A DNA stretch of 64,000 nt from the NCBI GenBank assembly GCA_947095585.1, contig OX352762.1, forward strand, positions 115,412,930 through 115,476,929, given 5' to 3'. Under the pieces are notes generated by a model that ran no database searches, was not told the origin of the DNA, and was given only the letters and a program-made list of their open reading frames with translations. The position numbers and the translations under genes were made by a program. The stretch is from Nephrocerus scutellatus. Its lineage: Eukaryota > Arthropoda > Insecta > Diptera > Pipunculidae. Shown here one piece after another: positions 35,650 to 47,879 of this stretch (positions are counted from its first letter, which is position 1; every line of letters starts with the position of its first letter).

Positions 35650-37430
35650 AAAAATTAGTTTTTACGCAGAGCTTTTAAAAATGATTTCTGTTTCGGTAGG
35701 AATTTTTTTTTTTAATGTTTGATGATAATGCTCAGTAAAATGAAAAATGTTTGGCTTAGAATCCCCATCGCATATCACTAATTTGTGTAAGGAATGGCTT
35801 ATTATGGCTTTCTTAGCTGCTTAGTGGAGGAACAAGTAGACATTCATGTACTAAAATAGCTAGAAAAGACCAATATCACGACGCAATGTCGACCTGTAAA
35901 GGTATATGATACATAAGCTAATTTTTAACTCCTTCGTGCGGCGGTCACCTTATTCATGCAGTTTTTTTTTTCTTCAAACCGTCATGCTTTTCCGATTTTT
36001 ATTGATAATTTAATTTTTTTCCTTTCGCACAAAGCTCCAAGCTCTTACGTCTCACCACACCACTAAGTTGATGGTGATTTCAAACAGTTGATGTGCGACT
36101 GTAGTAACAACAAAGTGACCAATTATTGTCATCAACTGAGTCAATTTGTCATGACATTGCCGTCCGCGCTATACATCGTGTAATACAGGAGTGGTAAACT
36201 CATAAAAAGGCCCGAAGATTTTTTTACAAATTGTTGAATTAAGGAAAAATAAAAACTTTGTATTTAAAGAAATGCAAAAGAAAGGAAATTTAAAAAAAAA
36301 AAATTTTTTTTGAACGGAATCAATGTTCGAACTAATACTTGAATTTTTGAAAAGTTAAATAACATTTTCTTCCATAATTTAATTCCATTTTAATAAGTTA
36401 AATATATTTTCATATGGACGATATGGGTCAGGTACAAGTTCTCAATCCCACACCACTCGAATTGTTTTTTTTTTGCGTCATGTTATTGTGGGTAAACTCT
36501 TTTGTGTGATGTACCTGGTGCAGTTCCGCCGCAGGTTTAGGTAATTGTTGTAATTATTTTTAACATGATTGCGCTCTCACATTGATTTGATTGCTGTTTT
36601 GTTGAATAGAAGATTAAGTTGTTGTTGTTTTTGTATTGTGTTGTGTTTTTTTCTTTCAGCCGGAATTGTCATCGTTGTGATGATGCTACTGTGTGCTGTG
36701 TTTAGTTTTGGGAAGCCCTATATGCATAATGCGATTTGTTTAGCTATACCTTCGTTAATAAACATACGTAATATACACATATATGTATACGTATACAACC
36801 TAGTTAACTTGTTTAGCGACCCTTACTACGTATATAGGGTATTCAATCGGCGTGGAATCCCCGGTAAATATTTTAGTTTGAAATTTTCAATTTATAATTG
36901 GCGCCAATTTTGCCTTTGTTTGTTATTTATCCATTGTGTTAAGCACGCATTTGAGAGCATCAACTCTGACAGAATAGCGGTAACAATAGCTTCCACTGTT
37001 GCGCCGCACAACTTCGGGCTTAAATGGTACACTGAAAATGTTCACGAATTATGATAAATTGATGTGATGAATTGAGGAAATCTTCTGGCGGAAAATTGAC
37101 AGCAATTGATCATTTGGCTTTGAGCACCTGAAACGCGTGGGGCGTGCGTCAGACAAATGGGCGCTACATCTGTTGTATGGTTTTGCGAATTCCACCTGTT
37201 GCAAGGTTGATCGTAATTAGCGCTGAGGATAATGACGGACGAAATGACCTGATTTGGTTCTACGGGTAAATACATGTACTGAATGTGTGTTGGCAATGGA
37301 CACGTATCTAATTAAGAGCGGTTCAATTCTTGACCTATTTTTATGCATATAGAAAAAAGGTTTAACAAGACATGCGTTATTTATAACTTGCTTACTTCTT
37401 GCTTAGTTTTTTCATGTCGCGCTATAGATC
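35650..37430. other. Interval without supported gene
   Basis: Contains a 161-codon ORF (36569-37054) of low-complexity, Cys/Ile/Tyr-rich composition that resembles no family and has no start context or homologous domain; I do not call it a gene. Homopolymer A tracts lie near 36290. Confidence 0.4.
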
Positions 37431-37445
37431 GGGGTGAAGCTGGGC

Positions 37446-37710
37446 TTGGTAACTTCCCCATATTGTGCACACATATTCTTTGCAGGTCAGCCTGCACTTG
37501 TACGCGCATTCTAAGGCGATGCATGTTCTACTACATAGTCCCTCTGAAATCTGGAATTGTTTGGTATAGGCTCTACATATTTTGGTAACTTCCCCATATT
37601 GTGCACACATATTCTTTGCAGGTCAGCCTGCACTTGTACGCGCATTCTAAGGCGATGCATGTTCTACTACACTGAGATCTGGAATTTGTTGATATAGGCG
37701 GCCTTGGACC
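37446..37710. repeat. Tandem duplication, 136-bp period
   Basis: A block beginning TTGGTAACTTCCCCATATTG at 37446 recurs at 37582, identical for about 100 bp and then diverging slightly (ATAGTCCCTCTGAAATCTGG against ACTGAGATCTGG). Confidence 0.92.
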
Positions 37711-37834
37711 TACTAATATAGACTAAGAAACATTTATTTTTGTAACATTTATATAATGAAATAAAGTCAATAATACTACTATCCCTCTGGTTAAGATTTG
37801 AAGACTCGATTCGATTCGAAGTAATTACGAGCAG

Positions 37835-38045
37835 CCCTGACGGTGTGCTGATCCGTCGACCATGCGGGTATTGAGATGAGGAAACTCTCTGCTTGCATTA
37901 GTGACGTCCCTTCTTGCAGCAAAGTCAATCAGCGTAAGACCGTTTCTAGAATTGGTGTCTTGTAGAATGTATATTCTGACAGGTGTTTTACCAAAGATAT
38001 CCTCTTTCCTAATTTAAGCATTGAAATCACCTAACTCAAATTTAG
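37835..38045 (-). mobile_element. RTE/craft-like LINE endonuclease fragment
   Basis: Minus strand from 38045: LGDFNA, IRKEDIFGKTPV, TNSRNGLTLIDFAARRDVTN and FPHLNTRMVDG. These match the GDFNAK.G.E, N.NG..L.DFA and F.H..IHK.TW motifs of the endonuclease also seen at 4254-5730. One stop and a lost tail show decay. Confidence 0.72.
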
Positions 38046-38639
38046 TGTCATATTTGGGGCATTGCTCCTAAGTTTTGTCAGGGGCTCGTGTTGGAAACCG
38101 TATATGGTGTTTTCAGTTGTTTTTTTTTGTAGGAGAGTTAGCTCATATTTATCAGATGTTTGTAAATTAAGCTTAAATGTGGATTGCTACAATACAATCT
38201 CACATAATAAACTTTACACTTCTTACTTAAGTCTGCCGTTTCCAAAAATGGCACTGTAGTTGATATTGTTACGAAAATGTAAATAGAAAACTTATATCAC
38301 TCTGTACCCATGGCTTGGTACTAGAATTTATAAATTTCTAAAAACCATTGCATACAATTAGACTTAGTAATATTGTTTATAAAATTTTATAAAGAAAGAT
38401 TATAGCAGCATGTTCTGGTACTTTCTTTTACTTTTTATGTAGTTCGAAGAGAATAGAGTAGAAAATATTGGAACCTTCCCGAAAATTTGTAATTTGGAAT
38501 TCAACAAGACTACTTGAAAAGTAGACAGAGCTACTGCTTAAACGAATATTATTGTTTTTTGTGAATAATAAGTAATCATAACAAAGTGCGAAATAATAAT
38601 TTTTAAGATATTTATATGGGAGACTCTCGATCCTGGGGC

Positions 38640-38833
38640 CCAATCATTTCCAAATTATTACAAAAAGTGTTGTCATCGGAGGTCACCATGTCTACAAAGT
38701 TTGAATAAAAACGGATTCTAGAAAGTGCAAAAGAATGTACAAAATGATTTGGTCTGCCAGCCAACCAGATAGCCAGCCATAAACAAACAAATACATCCGG
38801 ACGCGAAGTTAATATAGAGAATTTAAAAATATG
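38640..38833. mobile_element. Fold-back MITE remnant (right end)
   Basis: TTGTCATCGGAGGTCACCAT, then CCAGCCAACCAGATAGCCAG, then CGAAGTTAATATAGAGAATT and TAAAAA: the right half of the family in the same order as 43510-43638. Confidence 0.7.
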
Positions 38834-38894
38834 GACAACGCCTTTTCTTGAAGTGCCGAGAAGGTGATCACGATATCGATATTATCAGAAGAAC

Positions 38895-40120
38895 ATTAAG
38901 TTACATATATGCAAGACGCTTTCTTCTAAAGGTTTGCTCGTCAGTCTGAAATTCCGCGGCACAGCTTGAGGAGCGTTTCGAAATATTGAAAAACTTATTT
39001 TTAATGTCAGTGTTGTGTAGCCGAAACCGTGCGAATTGTGAAAAAAATATGCGTCGTGAAAGAGCGCCAAGCGGAACCGCTGTGGTTCGATTTGTGAAGA
39101 AAGTGCATGAGAAAGGCTTGCTATTGGATAACAGAAGTGGTTCTTGAGCTCGGACAGGATGTTGCCCGAGAATATTGCGGCTGTGGCCCATAGCGTGAGA
39201 CAGAATCCATTGACGTCAACTCAACGCCAATCGCAGCAAGTGGCCAATAGTCGCACAAGGTCCAGATGAATCAGGAGTTGAACGCAAATGACCAGTTCTT
39301 TGCGTGAGTCATAGACCAGCTTGATAATAATAATATTCAGCGCGACAGACCGTTGCGGTACAAGCCCAATTTTCTCGCGACTATTTGTGTTGTGCATGTA
39401 TATTTTTGCAACACAAATGTATGGGACCTACAATTTAATGGCAAATTGAGAACTTTCCGTGACAAGTTATTACTCTCGGACGGTTCTCAGACATTCTCGA
39501 GAGGTTGGACACCGTGAAAAATATTTTTTGGTGTTACTGGGATTCGAACCAAGAACCTCATACTCATCCCAGCCGTGCTTGATAATGACGTCGATTTTGG
39601 TCGAAAAATCATATATATCATAATATAAGACGAAGTGCATTTTCATCTTTGTGGCTATGTAAACATCCAAACTGCCAAATTTGGGATTCGGAATAGCCAC
39701 TTGTAATCTTAGAGAAGCCAATGCATCCACCAAAAGCGACAGTTTTGTTTGAATTTTTCTTCGAAAACGCTGCTGGAAACGCCATTATCGTACTGACCAA
39801 TTTTTTGTGACCTCAAATCGACGCCACGAATGTGGACGACCTTTGGTTTCAACAGGATGGCGCCATATGACATATAAGCCGACTGACAATCGATATCTTG
39901 CGCGCCAAATTTGGTAACCGAATAATCAGCCATAGCTGAGATTTGACGCCGATGGACTTTTTGGTATGTCGGTGTGTCGTTAAGGATAGATATTATGAGG
40001 ATGATCCAAAGAAAATTTCAGACTTAAAACATAACATTGCGACTGTTATTCGCGAGATAGGCGCCGAAAACTGGACTCACAGGATGGCTTACTGTAGGGC
40101 CAGCATATGAAGTCACATGA
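38895..40120 (+). mobile_element. Mariner fossil split by a SINE
   Basis: The N-terminal half (38895-39318) reads RRERAPSGTAVVRFVKKVHE, a KGLLLDNRSGS hook region, then SPENIAAVAHSVRQNPLTST-like residues. After the SINE (39329-39576) and a 10-bp target duplication the catalytic half continues: EVHFHLCGYVNIQ near 39630, PMHPPKATVLF, LWFQQDGAI near 39845, and DLTPMDFLVC, YYEDDPKKISDLKHN and AENWTHRMAYCRAS to about 40105. Many frameshifts. A different lineage from 18070, judging by the helix-turn-helix text. Confidence 0.85.
39329..39576 (-). mobile_element. tRNA-derived SINE with target-site duplication
   Basis: 248 bp, bounded by direct repeats GCTTGATAAT at 39319-39328 and 39577-39586. The minus-strand head has the B-box-like GGTTCGAATCCC (39541-39552) and GTAACACC; the body matches 26505-26815 and 44106-44350; the tail is AATATTATT. 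The A-box end is short or diverged (GGGATGAGTATGAGG). Confidence 0.9.
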
Positions 40121-40129
40121 ACGAATTTG

Positions 40130-41600
40130 TTTTTTACTCTTAAATTGGAGTCGAAATGACTGGAAAGTTTGGCAGAATGCCAGGCCTAACTCTTAGCGCA
40201 GTTTGAAAACATAATTATATGAACAATTGTTGTTCCTCGTATGTGGTGATGAGGGATTTTCTGCGGATGTATTTATACCAATTTATTTAAATTCAAAAAT
40301 AGAATGAAAGTAAGGTGTTAGCACTGTTGTTTTGAAGCGATTAGTTGTAGTTAAAAGATATTTAACTAGAAGCCAATAAAAACTAAAACGAAATACATTA
40401 TCGATTTAAAACCCGTTTTCAGGATGGATGGATTTGGAAAAATAGAAGAAAACGAAAGACTTCGGAACCGAACTCATGTCAGAAAAATACGCGTGTATGG
40501 TTTGATGGTAAGGCACTGAATTATTTAATTCTGAAAACCAAAAGAAGAATGAGTGCTACAACGATGATTACATCATTTAAGGTTAAGCTTGGCAGGTGGC
40601 TTGGGTCGTTAGGACATCTAACTCAAATCAACGAATGTCCCTTACGAAAAGTATAATTAGACACGACACGATATCCCTGAAAGGTTGGGTCAGAACGCAC
40701 AGAGTTGGGCAGCCCAAACAAGAAGAAACTAGCTCTCGAGAGCTTATTTGCGCTAAGCATTCAACCTTGGTTGCGGATCTCCAGAAAAAAGAGAAGAATA
40801 CTGACATTACAGAACAAAAATAAAATAAAGAACATAGTTCAAAGTGTCTCTCAGGGAAAAATCTTCAACAACAAAAAAATCTTGTTATTGACTTTCCTTG
40901 ATCTAGCTTGGTGCTTTATCTACTCACTTCCACGATCGAAATTGTTACACGATTTGTATACTTAATAAGGTTATCTCGATGAGCGTGTAAAATTTATAGT
41001 TTTATTATTGCATTATTATGAGAACATAATGTGGCAATGGAATGCCGACACATCCTTTTTATCCCGTCAGAAAGGCCACATAATATCAGGCAGGGAAAAA
41101 AGCAACACAAAGAATACCTCTGACAAAGGGAGGACAGTTTTATGGTTATTCAATTTCGATAATATTCTATTTTATTGTATCGGTTGTAGTTTGTGGTTTG
41201 TTTTTATATTTTTTTACCTGCACAATCGGTTCGTGGTCAAGTGATGATGGTTTTGGGAGGCAAGTGAGTCGGCATAAGTCTGTCTTCTTTTGTTGATCCT
41301 TTGTTTTAGAAATTACACCTTTTTATGGTCTATTTTGGCTTTCATAATTTTTATGTGCTGTTAATAGACTACACTACAGACTTGTTGGTAGACGTCTGAA
41401 ATTTATTACCAACAATATTTATTAAAATAGTTTACTTTCTTTAGCGGAAATGGGAAATAGTCTGTGATGTGTTTTAAAGCGGATTTATTTTATTCGAGTT
41501 TAATGAAAATATTAAATGAAATTTGTATACAAATAGTTATACGCATTTATGTTTCTTCTATGACAACGTATATACTGATGGTAGTATAAGAACATCGAAG
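40130..41600. other. Interval without supported gene
   Basis: Two short overlapping ORFs (40596-40965) and one at 41008-41244 with no recognisable motif. Otherwise AT-rich. Confidence 0.4.
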
Positions 41601-41609
41601 TGCTAGACT

Positions 41610-41800
41610 GTTAAGAAATTGATCGAAATGGCCTCCTTCTGTAATCTTTGCGGCCAAAGTACACGACCGTTTCTACCAATCCATCGATTTTGATAATATA
41701 GGTTCCCTCAAAAATGCAGTGATATTACGTCCACTGTGGCAAGGGGCACCGTCCTGCTACAAGGATATATTAAATAGCATCAGTAATTGAACGTCTTAGT
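41610..41800 (-). mobile_element. Possible DDE transposase fossil fragment
   Basis: The minus strand gives QDGAPCHSGRNITAFLREPI near 41755, like the second-Asp segment (FQQDGAP.H) of mariner-type transposases, followed by a weak match to the segment after it. Nothing else of the element is clear. Confidence 0.4.
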
Positions 41801-42026
41801 TTAAAATTGCAGATGCCCAGATGAATAAAGGCGCAGAACTGCGTAACGATAATTGTTCTTAAAATTTTATCGTTCATCGTTTCATCTAAAAACTTAATTA
41901 AAAAAAAGACCATCATCATGCATATCTTTAACTATGAACTACCTACCACCACCTCTAAATAGTACCCTAATAATCACCACCATCATAGCTATATTGAACT
42001 AGTACCAAACCACAACAAATACCCAA

Positions 42027-42155
42027 ATAGCTTCCACCACCAACGCTATTGAACTAGTACTTGAACCCAAATAGCCACTATAACTATTTAGTACTATTTT
42101 GGTACTAGTTCAAGTACTAGTTCAATGGCGGTGGTATTGGTGTCTATTTGGGTAC
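42027..42155. repeat. Imperfect inverted repeat
   Basis: CACCACCAACGC and TATTGAACTAGTACTTGAA (42031-42066) are opposed by TTCAAGTACTAGTTCAATGG and CGGTGGTATTGGTG (42108-42143), with a partly self-complementary centre. The outer sequence (ACCCAAATAGCCACTAT / CTATTTGGGTACTATAGTGG) also repeats in both senses. Confidence 0.75.
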
Positions 42156-42199
42156 TATAGTGGCCTCTTTAAAGCATCCAGATATGATAAGCTTATTTT

Positions 42200-43350
42200 C
42201 CACTATATTGGATACACGAACTTAAGAATTGGTCAAATGAATGTCTGGTAGCAAACAATCTTCACGTCACTTCACAATTATCCTGAAAGGAAGAACTTTT
42301 TGAATTTTTGCCTTTTCCACAGCGGTATATCCAAAGATTCTTGTAATTACTTGAGATCGTGAATTCCTCGTCTAAGAGGAAGAGGAAGAGGAAGATTTTT
42401 GATGTGCATAACGTCAGAATGACCAAATAACGCATCCATATAAACAAGTACTTTATAAATATATATCTTAAATAAGATTGGCGTTGTTACTGTACCCTGT
42501 GGCAGACTATTAGCGATATTTAAAGTTTAATTCATCACATTCTGTCTATCCTTATAATTTGTACCGAAACAGGAAAAACTAACGAAACATTAAATCAAAT
42601 GGTAGAGAGCCATTCATACCACCAGTTTCTTTAAGAAAAGTAAGGCCCATCAATTCTTTGTATAAGATGAAGATGACAAGGGAATTCACCGAACAAAATG
42701 AGCCATCAGCTTATCTGAATATTGATAGAGCGGAAAACTGCCAGGAGAGAGTGATACATAACAGCGTGAGTATAAATACGTTCCTACCTATGAATTTTTG
42801 TCGCATAACGCCTATTTCTATTATGATTTTTTCTTGGTTCAGTCCTTTATTATCTTTTGTGGCACACTTACAAGTACAATAGTTAAACACGAAGGAATGA
42901 GTAATGATTCACGAATGACTTGACATTTTTAAGTTGGCTCAGAATTAAATGCAACTTTTTTCCTAACTCACTCACTCCTGCAATTTCCTCTTTTATGGTG
43001 GCCTGCCAGAGCATTCATATTCGTAATGATGTATAGTTATCAACACCTTGGATAATTGAGCTAATTAAATTAACTACATCATAAAGAAAACAACTATGCA
43101 GCAGCGCTAATATAATTACCAATAATTTATAAAAAATTTTAAATTATTATACTTGTGCATTGGCAATTATTTACTTTCCTATGGAACGGTGATAAGCTCA
43201 CGATATTTCATCGGAATACACTTGAGTTCAACTAGAAGATTACTTATAGTATTTGATGTATTGACTATTTTTGACCCCACAGCAATAAAGATGAGCTGGT
43301 CTTCGACAATGTTGTTGTTTTCATTGTTACATCCTACATTTACCGATTTA
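42200..43350. other. Interval without supported gene
   Basis: Short ORFs only (42658-42882, 43153-43353), with no motif. A GAGGAAGAGGAAGA run lies at about 42376-42394. Confidence 0.4.
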
Positions 43351-43359
43351 TGAAAGGAA

Positions 43360-43638
43360 TTTTTAAATTCTCTATATTAACTTCGCGTGCACGTGGCTGG
43401 CTGGCTGGCTGGTCAGATTTTCTGATCAATTTTTAGCCCACTTCCCATGGCCCGATTTTATTAAAATTTTGCACACCCTGACCCCGCGGCCCGAGGGGCC
43501 TCAAATTTTTATAGAAAGTGTTGTCATGGGAGATATACATGTGTGCAAAATTTCAATAAAATCGGGTGTGCCGGCCAGCCAGCCAGCCGGCCAGCCGGCC
43601 GCCACGGGCAAGTGAAGTTAATATAGAGAATTTAAAAA
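43360..43638. mobile_element. Complete fold-back MITE
   Basis: 279 bp with terminal inverted repeats TTTTTAAATTCTCTATATTA / TAATATAGAGAATTTAAAAA, extended inward by TTCGCGTGCACGTGGC against GCCACGGGCAAGTGAA. A second, inner pair (CCCGATTTTATTAAAATTTT, 43451-43470, against AAATTTCAATAAAATCGGG, 43547-43565) makes almost the whole element self-complementary. Tandem GGCT/GGCC units (GGCTGGCTGGCTGG, CCAGCCAGCC) lie next to each terminal repeat. No ORF. Remnants elsewhere: 2548, 17150, 20711, 22085, 29638, 38640. No target duplication was resolved. Confidence 0.9.
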
Positions 43639-44105
43639 AGTTTGGAACGAAAAATAGTAAAAAAAAATATATCGGAATGTTGGTTGTTCTCCGCATAGCT
43701 CAAGGAAAGATCGATTGTTTTCGATTAAATGTTTATTAGAATAAGACGGAGAAATTATTAGATTTGGGGTTTGTATATCAACGGGTTGAGACTTCTGTCA
43801 TAAAAACTGACTCCTCAACTATTACTTACTGCTCCAACTTCTCACAGGAACCTCTGATACATACAATTTTATCAGTTTGGTGGTGCGCCGCGACCATAAA
43901 AAAGTTGCTTTTTGAACTCTTCTGCTGTTTCTTTTGATATTGAACTGATAGTTTGGAATTTTTGAATTCCCAGCATACAGCTTTTTATTACTTCGATTTG
44001 TGCTGTGGAGGTATTTATTCTCCTCGAAGTTTTTCTGTGGCATAACACGTAACGTTCGGTCATGGCATACCGCAAAAATATTTCTTTTGAGCCGATGTGA
44101 CTTTT

Positions 44106-44350
44106 AATAATAATATTCGCCGCGACAGACCTTGCGGTCCAAGGCCTAGCTTCTCGCAACCATTTGTGTTGAGCATGTATATTTTTGCACACAAATGGAA
44201 GGGACCTACAATTTAAGGCCGGATCCGAACGGCGAATTGAGATGCTTTCCGTGACAAGTTTTTAATCTCGGAACGTTTGTCACCCATTCGCGAGGTGGGA
44301 CACCGTGAAAAAAACTTTTGGTGTTACTGGGATTCGAACCACGAACCCCC
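44106..44350 (-). mobile_element. tRNA-derived SINE, head truncated
   Basis: Minus-strand B box GGTTCGAATCCC (44330-44341), body and ATT tail as in the other copies. The head stops just past the B box, where a 60-bp tandem repeat starts. Confidence 0.85.
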
Positions 44351-44930
44351 TTAAAGTATACAATGAAAATATTATTTATTAAATTACTCAGACGTTAAAG
44401 TATACAATAAAATGTAATAATTGTTGTAATATTATTTGTTAAATGAGTTAACCCTTAAAGCATACAATGAAATTTAACGATTGTTGCAATAGTTTTATTA
44501 TATGTTTTAACCCTTAAATTATAAAATAAAAATATAATAATTGTTGTAATATTATTAACTAATTAGGTTATTCCTTAAAGTATTTAATGAAATGTTATGA
44601 TTGTTGCAATATTTTTATTAAATGACTTAACCCTTAAAGTGTACAATAAATGGCAATAATTGCTGCAAAATTATTTATTAAATGACAATCTTTAAAAGTG
44701 TACCATTAAATGCAATAATTGTTGCAATATTATTTAATAAATGAGTTAACCCTTAAAGTGTACAATGAAATGCAATAATTGTTGCAATATTATTTATTAA
44801 TGACTCGGCCATTAAAGTATAAAATAAACTGTAATTATTGTTGCAATATTTTTATTAAATGACTTTACCCTTAAAGTATACAATGAAATGTTATGATTGT
44901 TGCAATATTTATTAAAAGATTCAACCGGTA
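44350..44930. repeat. Minisatellite, about 60-bp unit, about 10 copies
   Basis: Diverged tandem units each contain CCTTAAAGTATACAATGAAA, TGTAATAATTGTTGCAATAT and TATTTATTAAATGA. Spacing between unit starts (44391, 44452, 44512, 44572, 44632, 44690, 44750, 44808, 44869) is 58-61 bp. It abuts the SINE with no gap. Confidence 0.9.
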
Positions 44931-44939
44931 CACTATTGT

Positions 44940-47870
44940 AAGGATTTTGGCAATTTGCTTTACATCCTGAGAGCATTTACCAATTAATGAGATAGCTCCA
45001 AGCAGTGTACATTGTACAATATAATGATAGATGAAGATTTATAATAAAATTGGGGAATATTATTATGACAGGATTTCTCTTACGTATACATATATAATAA
45101 ACATACATATAAACCATACTTGTATATCATTAAAGTTGGCCCAAAAAATTACATTTGATTGTTAATTTTTAATGAAAATTAAAAGGTAGGATGCCTATCA
45201 ACGCTATGAGCACACTTTCACATTTTAGTATGCGCATTGAGATTTCTTTTATCGAGCTGTAAATATCTCGGCGCTCAATAACACCGGGCAAACGTTACGT
45301 TTGATTCTATTTACAATTTCACACGCGATCGTTGACCAGAACACATCGCATCAGTACCATCTCCTATAATAACAGTAAATTAATTAAATTTTAAGAATTT
45401 GATCAGTCAATAGACGTGGTATTATTGCAAGCTCCGCATGGTACGCATTGTCTTTCATCAGTTTTTTTATTATCTTTAGATGCGAGCAAGTTTTTTTTCA
45501 CGGCGAATACACTCAAGGATTAACAGGGAAATTGTGACAGGAAAGAGGTTGCTGTTAATGCCCACGTCTGCTGATTACTGCTGACTTCCAAAATTTTCAA
45601 AAAAGGCGTATTCCGACTCATCGTATTGATGGCGCGGACGAAATGAATTATATGATTTATTCCTTTGGCGCCAGAGCGGCATCTTTCATGTTTCGCTACG
45701 CGTATATCATTTGAAGAAACAAATCATGATCTGAAGATGAAAGCGGGGATCATTTGATTCTCGCGCTTTCCGACGCCTTGTTCCCGCAAGAACGCATATT
45801 TTATTTCTTCTCACTTAACTGAAGGTGAGGGCGCAGCCGTCGACGTAGCATTAGGGGCAGCAAACGATTGACCAGCGAACAGTTAAGTTATAACCTCAGT
45901 CAATAGAGTCAGTGACCAACTGAAGCGGTTTTTCGTTTAGCATTTAGCGATATATTCCAATATTTGCTTCAGCTTGCAAGACATAACGTCTTGGTCTCTG
46001 AACTCCAGCCTACTTCATTGTTTCAGCTCCTTAGTTTTATGTTTCTTCATAGTAGTTGTAAGATTGATTCAGGTAAATCTCGGCAGGACTTTCGAGTATT
46101 TCTATGAAGATCAGTTCTGTGGTTCAAGATCGCATTTTTTAATCAAAACGCAGTGATCGTACAAGTGGAAGATCCTTCGTTTTTCCTTGTAAATGAATTT
46201 CAGAGAAGTATCACACCCATATTGATGTTCCGCAAAACTAATGCTGACCTTGGATCATTTTGAAAGTAGTCCTGAATGGGTTTTGAGAGGATCTTGAGTG
46301 GGTGTTTTGGTTTTAATTTAATTTTTAGTGAAGATTGATTAATGGTTATTTTCATATTCTTTATTGTTTTGGGTTGCAATGCGTTCAAGCACATGCTACA
46401 TAGATTTGAAGCCTCTACATATTTTGATCCACTAAAAAGCCGTGCTCAAGAATTACGACAAACACCTTATACCCTGGACGACATGTCACATTCTTGTGCA
46501 TGACATTTAGCTTATGCTAATTCTAAAACATTCCGCCTCATCGTTATTCAATTCGTTTTGGTTTTGTAATTTTTCGACAACATTTTGCACGATTTAACCC
46601 GAAAACGTCAATGTAAACATTTTGCGAAAAACGATTCGATTCACTTCAAGAGGTTCCTGCGAAATCGTTGCAAATTTTTTTTTGCAAGAAAATCGACCTT
46701 ACGCTGAGCGAAGCGAAAGAAAAGGATTTATGATCAGCTATTTGTAACAAGAAATGCAAATCTTGTAGTCGTAAAAATCGTTAAAACGGTGACACCAAAT
46801 ACAATCGCATTGAAGAGCGCGCTCAACCAAACATCCTCACTTATTCACAGTTAATAGTTTTAGTGCTTCTTTACCTACACCTTATCCTTTCTGATCTACT
46901 TGTCGAATGTAGATCACCAAATCAGTTGTATCTACCTGCTGATGATTGCAAATAAAAACACGAACGAACTGGCACCATATTGTTCCCTCATTTGTTAATG
47001 ACCCTATTGCTCTAATTTTCCGCCTTTGTAGCTTGATTTGATCCTCCGAATCGAAATCAGATACCTTACTCGGAGGTCCAGGGGGTTAAAAGATTGATCG
47101 TTATACATCCGTGAACAAATGACCCGTAGCGATGCGGTGCTGAACAAAGAGCGTCTGTCGACCAACGGAGCTGTAGAGCGTTTGCTACGTATATATGGGA
47201 TTATCCTTTCGGTGGCCATTGTCGTAAATTGAAAACGGAAAAACAAGATAGAAGTTAGCGCCAGGATTAGGAGTAATTTGTTTAGTTCTCCAGTTTTGTG
47301 TGTTTTCTTATAGCCTTAATAATAATTCATCGGCTAATTCTTTGGACAGTCCGTCAGATTGATGTAGGTACTTACACAGATAGGTGAATCCTACTGAACG
47401 TGCCGCTGTTGCTTGTATAATACTTGGAGCACTAAGTAAGGATTACAATCTGAACATGTGTAGTAAGTTTGAGCTGAGTGCCCAGACACTTGGTAAGGAA
47501 ATTCGCAAGGAAATCATATAGAGAGCAAGGAAACTGCTGCTTTGGTTTTTAAGAAAGGACACTGTCATACTTTACGTTCAATTCGTTTGATATATATGTA
47601 GAGTAAGTCCCAACAACTTTTATAGTGCGGTTCATCTGATTTGTTGCAGTCAAGATAAAGAATAAAGAAAGTGATATGTATTCATTTATAAGTAAGAGCG
47701 CCTGGGTCGAACTTACTCTTATAATGGAGCCTGTGTTAATTAGCAACGCCAACGCCGTATCCGTAATAATCCATATCTGTAATTAGCGAAATCATGAAGA
47801 TGGCCCTGAGCATACCAAGACTTTGCTAGGCAACAAGTTGTTACCTATGAGTCAACTCAGGGAAAACTGC
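44940..47870. other. Interval without supported gene
   Basis: Nearly 3 kb with only short ORFs (45974-46156; 46200-46394 minus; 47004-47246 minus; 47549-47752 minus), none with a recognisable motif. No tRNA-like or transposon termini were seen. Confidence 0.4.
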
Positions 47871-47879
47871 GATATGGTA

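Noticed and set aside
36569..37054. 161-codon plus-strand ORF, Cys- and hydrophobic-rich, could look like a membrane protein
   Set aside because: Composition follows AT-rich simple sequence (TTGTTGTTG, ATATACACATAT), no conserved motif, no promoter or splice partners. Probably chance.
43872..44192. 106-codon minus-strand ORF crossing the SINE tail
   Set aside because: It runs from SINE body into flanking sequence, so it cannot be an old gene, and no domain is visible.
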